Source: Bacteroidota bacterium (GTDB lineage Bacteria > Bacteroidota > Kryptoniia > Kryptoniales > JAKASW01). Taken from it: a DNA stretch of 14,606 nt. The position numbers and the translations under genes were made by a program. The stretch covers positions 1 to 14,606 of the forward strand of contig JAJYOS010000052.1 of NCBI GenBank assembly GCA_021796055.1, in the 5' to 3' direction. How positions within the stretch are numbered: the stretch's first letter is position 1; each line of letters starts with the position of its first letter. The notes beneath the pieces are model-generated. The model was not told the origin of the DNA and did not search any database. It was given only the letters and a program-made list of their open reading frames with translations. Positions 7,979-14,606 of this stretch are shown here, piece after piece.

Positions 7979-10573
7979 TCAGTCCTGCTTCTTTTCAATT
8001 GTTAACTTGCCGTCCAGTCTGATGTCCCTGCTCGAACTTCCGATTAGGATATCATATCTCCCCGGATTCGTAATCCACTTCCCCTCTCGAGGATTGTAAT
8101 GCGAGAAAGTGTTCGCGTCGACAGAGAATGTCACAGTCGACGTCTGGCCCGGTTTCAATGAAACGCGATCGAACTTTTTCAACGCTTTCACCGGAACGTT
8201 CGGCGCGGGATTGGGATCGTGGACATACAGCTGAGGAACCGCAACTCCCACGACACGCCCGGCGTTTCTGACCTTGAATGTAACGATATAATCGCCTGCA
8301 GCAGGCCGAATCTTAAGATCACTATAAATGAATTTTGTGTAGCTGAGACCGTATCCGAACGGGAAGAGCGGCTTAATGTTATGCTTGTCGAACCACCGGT
8401 ATCCGACAAATACTCCATCGCTATAGACGGACACGCTGTCCTGACGTTTGTAAGAGCTGTAGGCGGAACAATCCGACCATTTCACCGGGAATGTAATCGG
8501 GAGTCTTCCGGATGGATCGTGCTTGCCAAGCAGCACGTCTGCAATCGCGTTTCCCGATTCATCGCCGCCGAACCATGCCTGCATGAGTCCGGGCACATCG
8601 CCTATCCAATGGTTCATTTGAACCGGCGCGCCGGAAATCATAACGACAATTGTTTTCTTGTTCGCGTTCGCGACCGCCTTTATCAGCGCATCCTGGTCGG
8701 CGGGCAGTCCAAGACTGTCGCGGTCTTGTCCCTCTCTTTCGTAATAGCTTGAAGTGCCGACGAAGAGAAGCGCTACATCGGAGCGTTTCGCGACGGCGGC
8801 GGCGTGGGCGATCATTTCCGTCGTGGGCTCTCTCATTCCCATCACAACCATCGAACCGCCTGTGCCCTGAAAATATTCCACCCTGAGATTGTAGAACTTC
8901 CCTTTTTCTACATGCATTTCGTACGAACGCTCGACCGGAGAGTGCGGACCCCAGTTATCGATCACAAGTTTTCCGTTTATGAACATTCGCGAGCCGTCAT
9001 CACTCGTCAGATTGAAGACGTAGTTGCCGGAAGCGGGCGCCTTGAACCTTCCAATCCACCTAACAGAAAAGAAGTTGCCTTGAACTCCCGGAGCGGGTGA
9101 ATTACCAGCCCAGTTGAAGTTTATTGCGCTGTCGACATTGGTATAAACCGGCCTTCCTCCGAGCGTATCGTTGCCGAAATACTCCGCATCGAGGCCGTGC
9201 TGATTTTTATCAGGAAGGTAGAGATAAGACGATGCCATTGGGAAAGCGTCACCCCCGAGCTCTACTCCCTGGGCAAAATTTATTTTCACCGAGTGACCAA
9301 GTTTCGACCGCAGCGCCTCGAGAGGGCTCACCGTGTAGATGGGCGTTATCGCTGCGCTTCCACCGCCGCTCGGTCTCGCTATCGCCGCGTTCGGACCGAT
9401 CACTGCTATGGACTTCAATTTATGGACGTCGAGGGGGAGAACATGCCCTTCGTTCTTCAGAAGAACGATCCCCTCAACCGCTGCCTGATAGGCAATCCGT
9501 CTGTCTTCCGGCGTGTTGACCAGGGCCGGGTTCGAAGTATGAGGATGTTCGAACAATCCCAACTTGAACATGACCCACAGGATTCTGCGAACCTTATCAT
9601 TTATAGAGCTGATCTTAACCTTGCCGGACTTGATCGCGGGAATCAAAGTACTGTCATTTAGATACTGCCCCGTGGGCATCTCGAGATCGAGACCGCCGTT
9701 CGCCACCGGAATGCTGCTGTGAACCGCACCCCAGTCGGACATTATAAGCCCTTTGAATCCCCAGTCATGAAGAAGTTTTTTCTCCAAAAGATATTGATTC
9801 TCAGAGCAATATTGGCCGTTTACCTTGTTGTACGCCGCCATCACGCACAGGACGTGCGCTTCTTGCACTGCCGCCTTGAAGGCAGGCATGTATATCTCAT
9901 TCAGAGCGAGTTTGCTGACCTTCTCGTTGACGAACATCCTCTCGTATTCCTGGTTGTTCGCGTCGAAATGCTTTACGGTGGCGGCGACACCTTCGCTTTG
10001 CAATCCTTCGATATAACTGACGGCCATCCTTGAAGTGAGATACGGATCTTCCCCGTACGCCTCGAAAGTCCTTCCGCCGAGCGGGATCCTCGCGATGTTC
10101 ACGTTCGGCCCAAGCAGTATGTCTCCACCTTTCGCCTTCAGCTCCTGACCTATCGCTTTCCCCACCTTCGAGATCAAAGTTGTGTCCCAAGTGGCGGCAA
10201 GATCGGTCCCGCAGGGATAGTCAGTAGAGGGTCCCCATCTTCTGACGCCCAAAGCGCCGTCGGACATTCTCAACTTTGGTATGCCGAGCCTTGGAATAGG
10301 TTTGGTGGAAAATTCATTTCCGCCGATGAGTTCTATCTTTTCCTTAAGGGTCATCCTACCGAGCAAATCGTCGACGCGTTTATCTATGGGATATTTCGGA
10401 TTCAGGTAAATGGGCGAAGCCTTCTTCCCTTGAGAGGCACTTGTGGCCGAAATGCCGGACTTCGGAAATGTAAAAAGGGAAATCACTAGCGTGCCTAACG
10501 CCAGATATTTCAAATGAGCTTTCATGGGCATGACCGTTTCCATGTTATCAGTTATATGAAGGGGGAGCGTCAT
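7979..10573 (-). CDS. Secreted GH3 beta-glycosidase with PA14 insert
   Basis: This is an 864-residue family 3 glycoside hydrolase, a retaining exo-acting beta-glucosidase or beta-xylosidase type. The GH3 N-terminal barrel spans about 65-345, with LRMSDGALGVR (101-111), GRTFEAYGEDPYL (167-179), VKHFDANNQE (200-209) and GLIMSDWGA (275-283); D280 is the likely nucleophile. The C-terminal GH3 domain begins near 370 and is interrupted by a PA14 domain at about 455-580 (GLDAEYF, SDDGSRMFINGKLVIDNWG). It resumes with YEREGQDRDSLGLP (611-624), where E614 is the likely acid/base, and ends at PFGYGLSYTKF. An FnIII-like tail closes the protein. PA14 inserts in GH3 enzymes shape the substrate pocket and limit chain length. 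A signal peptide lies near 17-44. The ATG at 10573 has GGGGAA nine bases upstream, but it overlaps the GH92 end by 26 bases. Later ATGs at 10531 and 10525, closer to the signal peptide, are alternatives. Confidence 0.95.
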   Translation of the reverse strand: MTLPLHITDNMETVMPMKAHLKYLALGTLVISLFTFPKSGISATSASQGKKASPIYLNPKYPIDKRVDDLLGRMTLKEKIELIGGNEFSTKPIPRLGIPKLRMSDGALGVRRWGPSTDYPCGTDLAATWDTTLISKVGKAIGQELKAKGGDILLGPNVNIARIPLGGRTFEAYGEDPYLTSRMAVSYIEGLQSEGVAATVKHFDANNQEYERMFVNEKVSKLALNEIYMPAFKAAVQEAHVLCVMAAYNKVNGQYCSENQYLLEKKLLHDWGFKGLIMSDWGAVHSSIPVANGGLDLEMPTGQYLNDSTLIPAIKSGKVKISSINDKVRRILWVMFKLGLFEHPHTSNPALVNTPEDRRIAYQAAVEGIVLLKNEGHVLPLDVHKLKSIAVIGPNAAIARPSGGGSAAITPIYTVSPLEALRSKLGHSVKINFAQGVELGGDAFPMASSYLYLPDKNQHGLDAEYFGNDTLGGRPVYTNVDSAINFNWAGNSPAPGVQGNFFSVRWIGRFKAPASGNYVFNLTSDDGSRMFINGKLVIDNWGPHSPVERSYEMHVEKGKFYNLRVEYFQGTGGSMVVMGMREPTTEMIAHAAAVAKRSDVALLFVGTSSYYEREGQDRDSLGLPADQDALIKAVANANKKTIVVMISGAPVQMNHWIGDVPGLMQAWFGGDESGNAIADVLLGKHDPSGRLPITFPVKWSDCSAYSSYKRQDSVSVYSDGVFVGYRWFDKHNIKPLFPFGYGLSYTKFIYSDLKIRPAAGDYIVTFKVRNAGRVVGVAVPQLYVHDPNPAPNVPVKALKKFDRVSLKPGQTSTVTFSVDANTFSHYNPREGKWITNPGRYDILIGSSSRDIRLDGKLTIEKKQD

Positions 10574-12854
10574 CTATGGCGCTTCCCCATTTCTTGTCGG
10601 GAATCTTGTCAAGATGGTACACCATCATGCCGCCGCGTGCGATCTCGCCGAATCGTATCCATGGCTTGATCCATTCGCGACCGTTGATAGTCAGACCGTG
10701 GACGTACGGAGAATTCTTTCCGGCCCCGTCTCCAATTATCGTAACGTCTCCTCCAGGCAGATGCAATACCGCCCTCTTGAAGAGCGGACTTCCGAGGACC
10801 AACACGTCGGAGCCGGGAAGCTCAGGATACATTCCGATCGCTCCGAAGACATACCATGAAGACATTTCCCCGAGGTCATCATTGCCTGGATAGGCGCCTA
10901 TATGTCCGTGATAGAGTTCGTTGAGGGCCTTTCGCACCACCTGCTGAGTCTTATAAGGTTCACCAAGAAAACAATATATATACGGAGTCTCTATGCTCGG
11001 CTCATTGCCAAGATAAGCATACTTGGACTTGAATCCGCCGTTGATTTCGGTAAAAAAAGTATCGAGACGGGCCAGCGCGATTTTCCGACCGCCCATCTTT
11101 TCCGTAAGCCCTCTTAAATTGAACGGGACCATCCAAACGTACTGCTCGGGACTTCCCTCGACATAAGCCTGGCTCGATCCGAAATGATCGACGGTATCTT
11201 CGGAGGCCGGTACCCAGGCGCCGTCCCGGTGACGCATTCCGAAGAAACCGGTCTTCACGTTGAAAAGATTTTTCCAGTATTGGGCATGCTTCAGCATAAG
11301 AATGCTGTCGGCCTTGTCGCCAAGGGCACCGGCGAATTCTGAGAGCGCGAAATCGGCGGAATTGTACTCCAGGGTCATTGAAACATTTCCGCCGTCCTGG
11401 CTCGCCGGAAGATAACCTAGCGTGAGATAGTCTTTGAGTCCGGGGCGCTCGTAGGTGCGCGAACGAATTGCGTAGACTGACGGATCGGTGGCCGCGCGGA
11501 CGAGGCCCGAGAGCGCGCCGCGCGCGTCGAATTTCCTGGCGCCGAAAGCGTAGAAGTCCGCGATCATCGCCGCGGCAGGATCACCAATCATCACACCGCT
11601 GTCCATGCCAGGGACTCCCCACCGTGGGAACGCGCCGCCCTGCTCATAATCTCTGACAAGAGATTGAGCCATCGCGCTCGCGCGATTCGGCGCGATCATC
11701 GCGAGGAGTTGACACTCGCTCCTGTAAATATCCCAGCCCGAGTAGTCGGCATATTCCGGCTGACCGTCGTCCACGACGTGAACCTTACCGTCATAACCCA
11801 TGTACTGTCCGTTTACATCGGAATAAACGGTAGGCGCGAGCAGAGCGTGGTAAAGCATCGTATAGAATGTACGGTATTCAGACAATGTTCCACCGCTGAC
11901 CTGAATTCGGTTGAGCCATGAATTCCACAGTTGGCTCGCCGCTCGGGCAGTATTCTCGAATGCCTTCGAAGTGAAATCCGTAAGCGGGCTTTCATTCTCA
12001 AGATCGAGTTTCGCGTTTCCCACACTTACGTATGAGATCGCGACTCTCACGAGGACGGTCCTGCCGTCCTTTGGGTCAAATGTGACCCAGGCGCCTCCGG
12101 TATTTCCTTCGCCGATGGTCTTCCCTTTCATCAGACTCGAGTCGGCCCAGGTGCCGTAGCCGGAGAACGGCCTGTTGAACATTGCGTAGAAATAAATTGT
12201 CGTCACATCAGGAAAATTGCAGAAGTGTCCGCCGGTAACCTCGCCGCTCATGGAACGATTCTCGGGATCGATCTTCATCACGACATCCCTTGTGCCATTG
12301 ACGTTGCTTCCCGCGTTGACGGCGACCGTCGGCGCACAATTCGCGGGGAAGATAAATCTTCCGAACCCCATGCGCTCGGTGGTCGTCAGCTCTATCTTGA
12401 TACCGTCATTCAGTTTCACAGAATAGTATCCGGGGCTTGCTGTCTCATTGGCGTGAGAGAACGGTTCGAGGAAGCCAGCTCTTCCAAGCGGAGGCGTAAT
12501 GCTAGAAGTATTTAGGAGCGGGACGAAGTCGAAGTTATCGCCATAAGGACATCCCGCGCCACTGAGATGATCGAGGCTGAAGCCAGTAATAAGCGAATCG
12601 CCGTACTTGTATCCAGCCGGACGCCTGAGCGGGCCGGTATCGGGACTCCATTGAATCATCCCGAAAGGAACCGTCGCGCCAGGATACGTTTCCCCGTTTG
12701 TCTTCGTCCCGGCAAAAGGATCCACGTACCGGGTAAGATTAAAGACACGGTAACGCGCCGACGGGGAATGATCCACCGTTTGACCGGCTAGAGCCGGCGA
12801 GCACGAAACGGCCACCAGCAAAAATGCAGCGAATAATTTAGTCCTGAGGTGCAT
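10548..12854 (-). CDS. Secreted GH92 alpha-mannosidase
   Basis: This is a full-length glycoside hydrolase family 92 protein of 768 residues from the chosen start. GH92 enzymes are calcium-dependent, inverting exo-alpha-mannosidases that trim mannose from N-glycans and alpha-mannans. The N-terminal beta-sandwich begins with the family hallmark YVDPFAGTKTNGETYPGATV, followed by PFGMIQWSPDT and FSLDHLSGAGC. The (alpha/alpha)6 domain carries SGWDIYRSECQLL, SQDGGNVSMTLEY, and YVEGSPEQYVWMVP, whose Glu (about residue 566) matches the known general acid. GNDDLGEMSSWYVFGAIGMYP (first part residues 657-660) holds the acidic pair used as base. The frame opens at 12908, overlapping the preceding stop by 11 bases. 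I prefer the Met at 12854 because a GGAG lies nine bases upstream and a clean signal peptide (MHLRTKLFAAFLLVAVSCSPALA) begins there. Family is certain; linkage (alpha-1,2, 1,3 or other) is not readable. The next gene's frame overlaps its 3' end by 26 bases. Confidence 0.95.
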   Translation of the reverse strand: MHLRTKLFAAFLLVAVSCSPALAGQTVDHSPSARYRVFNLTRYVDPFAGTKTNGETYPGATVPFGMIQWSPDTGPLRRPAGYKYGDSLITGFSLDHLSGAGCPYGDNFDFVPLLNTSSITPPLGRAGFLEPFSHANETASPGYYSVKLNDGIKIELTTTERMGFGRFIFPANCAPTVAVNAGSNVNGTRDVVMKIDPENRSMSGEVTGGHFCNFPDVTTIYFYAMFNRPFSGYGTWADSSLMKGKTIGEGNTGGAWVTFDPKDGRTVLVRVAISYVSVGNAKLDLENESPLTDFTSKAFENTARAASQLWNSWLNRIQVSGGTLSEYRTFYTMLYHALLAPTVYSDVNGQYMGYDGKVHVVDDGQPEYADYSGWDIYRSECQLLAMIAPNRASAMAQSLVRDYEQGGAFPRWGVPGMDSGVMIGDPAAAMIADFYAFGARKFDARGALSGLVRAATDPSVYAIRSRTYERPGLKDYLTLGYLPASQDGGNVSMTLEYNSADFALSEFAGALGDKADSILMLKHAQYWKNLFNVKTGFFGMRHRDGAWVPASEDTVDHFGSSQAYVEGSPEQYVWMVPFNLRGLTEKMGGRKIALARLDTFFTEINGGFKSKYAYLGNEPSIETPYIYCFLGEPYKTQQVVRKALNELYHGHIGAYPGNDDLGEMSSWYVFGAIGMYPELPGSDVLVLGSPLFKRAVLHLPGGDVTIIGDGAGKNSPYVHGLTINGREWIKPWIRFGEIARGGMMVYHLDKIPDKKWGSAIDDAPPSYN
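10583..10588 (-). promoter_or_regulatory. Shine-Dalgarno GGGGAA for the PA14-GH3 gene
   Basis: GGGGAA lies nine bases before the ATG at 10573, inside the last codons of the GH92 gene. It supports the long start and suggests translational coupling between the two genes. The competing ATG at 10531 has only GGA at a usable distance. Confidence 0.45.
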
Positions 12855-12863
12855 CAAATCTAT

Positions 12864-12867
12864 CTCC
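12864..12867 (-). promoter_or_regulatory. Shine-Dalgarno GGAG deciding the GH92 start
   Basis: The coding strand reads ATGGAGATAGATTTGATG. GGAG sits nine bases before the ATG at 12854, where the signal peptide begins. This argues against the first ATG at 12908, which would put 18 extra residues, several of them charged, before the export signal. Confidence 0.5.
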
Positions 12868-12897
12868 ATGAAACCTGCTTTCACCGACACTGGCTTG

Positions 12898-14579
12898 TCA
12901 ATGGACATTGGTCTCCGTATAAGTTCCCTTTATGAAATCGTAAGTCTTGTCGTAGACTTCCCTGTATTTGGGATTTTTGTTGTAACAGCACTGGTAGAAA
13001 GTCCCGGGTCCGGCGTTCTGATAATATGAATGCGCTGCTCCGGTCATGTACCCCTTCTTGATTCCCCAATTGAGATACTGGTAATACTTTTCCAGAAGCG
13101 CGTCGTTTTTAAGGGCATCCCAGTGTATCTCGATCTCGATGCCCATTCCAAGCATCTTACATGTTTCCGCAGCCTCGCCAAGCTCCTGCACCGGATAATT
13201 GTGGAACGAATAATTCGGCTGCATCTCCGCTCCGTCGAAACCGAGCGAATGCCATTCGTAGAAACCTTCGGCATTGATGAACGGGATCCAGTCGAGAACG
13301 AGTCCCTTGCTTCTGACAAAGTTGCCGACGTATCTGATGAGTGCCTTCTCGCTGTCGTTGATTGTGAAGGCGGCCTTCTCGCTTATCCAATACATTCCTA
13401 CAAGCTTCAGATTATCGTAACGGCCCGCTTTCCATTTGGCCAGCACCTGGTCGACGTACCATCTTATCAGCCTCTCTCTGTCCGAAAGTTTCTCCATGTT
13501 TACCGGCTTCCCATCTATCGCGCCAAAATAATTTGAGCTCGGGGTCGGATATGGTATGGCAATTTCGACCTTCGATTTGTACGATGGCCGCCCGAGCGCC
13601 TTCTTAACCTTCCCTGTCGCTATGTTCAAAGCCGACACGTTGTAATCTGGCATGAAAGTATTATCGATATAGTACTGCCAGTCGGAAAGGATGGTTGGTT
13701 TCTTGATATCGGCACCATACTGTCCTCCAGACGGAGCTTCGCCGAACGCGGAGAAGAGGAAGCTGTCGAACATGAAATCCTTTATCTTGCCGGAAGTGCT
13801 GATGTATCCCACATATGGGAGGAGCTGGTCGACGCTGTTCTTCGCTATCGCCGGGTCTTTCTTGTAATAGCCGTTGGTGATTAGGACCATGTTTCTTGTT
13901 CCACCAACCTCGGGAGAGCCGGGAGGGCAATATTTGCCCGGGTAAACCGGCGGTGGCGTTATCTTCGGGACTGTCGCGCCGTCAACAACTCCGTGGTTTC
14001 CGAACACCTGAAATTCGTCCGCGACGCTAAAAACGTCCACGACGAAAGTCATCTTCACGTACTTGGCCTGATAATCGAGGCCTGAGATAGCGTAAGTCTG
14101 AACCGTCGGCTTGGTGACCGTTAAAGAGATGGCGCTTCTCACCGTGCCGACAACCGCCCAATGTTTCCATCCATTGAGAGGGCGTATGTCACCTCTCGAG
14201 GAAAGTCTATGCCGTGAGGGATATCCTGAAGAAATCTCTCCTGCATCTCGTGTACGGTATTTACCCTCCCCATGTCGACCACGATGCTTCGCATCCCTCC
14301 GCGAATGTACTGCTGCCACTGGTGATCATGGTAGTCCGTTGATGACGCGATCTTGCCGTCCGTCAGACCGCCCGGGAATTGAAGTCCGACTTCCATCGGG
14401 GCGAAGGAGTACTTTATCGGGACAAGAGGTATGGCAGTATATGACTTACCAAGAATAAGGTCCACCATCCCTTTAGGAGGAGCCGGAGCGGGCTCCGAAG
14501 CAAACGCCGGCAACGCGGCAATAGTCAGCGATGCCGCAAAGATGCCAAGAAACGAAAAGAGCGTCAGAAATTTCTTCAT
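12898..14579 (-). pseudogene. Secreted discoidin-like + DUF4855 protein, frameshifted
   Basis: This is one gene split by a single-base frameshift. The 5' frame (14579-14139, 146 aa) starts with a signal peptide (MKKFLTLFSF, cleavage after about residue 27). It then enters a domain resembling F5/8 type C: LTDGK near 72-76, a VDMG strand near 101-104, and FPREVTYALSMDG near 126-138. It ends in seven out-of-frame codons and TGA. The 3' frame continues exactly where the first breaks off, with KHWAVVG, finishing the discoidin-like fold up to DEFQVFG and then a full DUF4855 domain. Hallmarks are FMFDSFLF, KVEIAIPYPTPSSNYFG, LVGMYWISE, DWIPFINAEGFYEW, GFDGAEMQPNYSF and GMGIEIEIHWD. The rejoined product would be about 560 residues. 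DUF4855 is of unknown function; its aromatic and acidic motifs suggest a TIM-barrel-like carbohydrate-active protein, which is inference. The start is backed by GAGGA seven bases upstream. A real pseudogene and a sequencing error both remain possible. Confidence 0.85.
14164..14166 (-). other. Frameshift site in an A-run (T-run on + strand)
   Basis: The coding strand reads ATGGATGGAAACATTGGG. In the upstream frame this gives M-D-G-N-I-G and stops seven codons later. Adding one A to the AAA run gives M-D-G-K-H-W-A-V-V-G, which joins the discoidin-like domain smoothly to the downstream frame. A one-base loss from a four-A run is the simplest explanation. The sequence T GGA AAC is a poor tandem slippery site because the P-site codon could not re-pair, so programmed -1 frameshifting is unlikely. 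Confidence 0.75.
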
Positions 14580-14586
14580 TCAATTG

Positions 14587-14591
14587 TCCTC
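14587..14591 (-). promoter_or_regulatory. Shine-Dalgarno GAGGA for the DUF4855 gene
   Basis: The coding strand reads GAGGA, then seven bases, then ATG at 14579. It supports that start and shows the gene is complete at its 5' end. Only 15 bases of window lie beyond it, so promoter and upstream neighbour cannot be judged. Confidence 0.65.
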
Positions 14592-14606
14592 ATAAATGAT
14601 ATGAAT

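Noticed and set aside
8219..8752. 177-residue plus-strand open frame
   Set aside because: Antisense to the PA14-GH3 gene, with no motif or ribosome binding site; a shadow frame.
14139..14180. Programmed ribosomal frameshift in the DUF4855 gene
   Set aside because: T GGA AAC does not fit the X XXY YYZ slippery pattern and I saw no strong downstream stem; a base loss in the A-run explains the break better.

Overview
The window is a compact run of eight co-directional minus-strand genes; transcription reads from high to low coordinates. No convincing plus-strand gene, RNA gene, insertion sequence or CRISPR array was seen. Gaps between genes are short (about 14 to 90 bases) or slightly negative, and no strong terminator was seen, so the genes look like one operon or part of one. 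The locus continues past both edges: the last gene is cut off at base 1, and only 27 bases precede the first gene.

In transcription order the genes are: (1) a secreted discoidin-like plus DUF4855 protein, broken by a one-base frameshift (14579-12898); (2) a secreted GH92 alpha-mannosidase (12854-10548); (3) a secreted GH3 beta-glycosidase with an inserted PA14 domain (10573-7979); (4) a secreted 343-residue protein of no family I recognise (7964-6933); (5) a secreted TIM-barrel protein of the DUF6259 type, probably a glycosidase (6874-4688); (6) a second, different secreted GH3 resembling plant exo-beta-glucanase ExoI (4599-2335); (7) an MFS sugar porter of the XylE/GLUT type (2285-963); (8) the start of a secreted alpha/beta-hydrolase with a GHSQG serine elbow (872-1).

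This reads as a glycan-utilisation locus. Seven of the eight products carry a signal peptide, so depolymerisation probably happens in the periplasm or outside the cell. Alpha-mannosyl ends would be removed by GH92 and beta-glucosyl or beta-xylosyl ends by the two GH3 enzymes. Less understood linkages may be handled by DUF6259, DUF4855 and the orphan protein. Released monosaccharide would enter through the proton-coupled symporter. No SusC/SusD pair, sulfatase or regulator lies inside the window.

The organism is a Gram-negative-type saccharolytic bacterium of moderate GC (a little over 50% by eye). Clear Shine-Dalgarno sequences (GGAGG, AAGGA, GAGGA) argue against a typical Bacteroides. Gene content fits the wider FCB group (for example Ignavibacteria or Chlorobi relatives), Acidobacteriota or Verrucomicrobiota; this placement is a guess. 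The most novel parts are the orphan protein at 6933-7964 and the two DUF proteins beside classical glycosidases.
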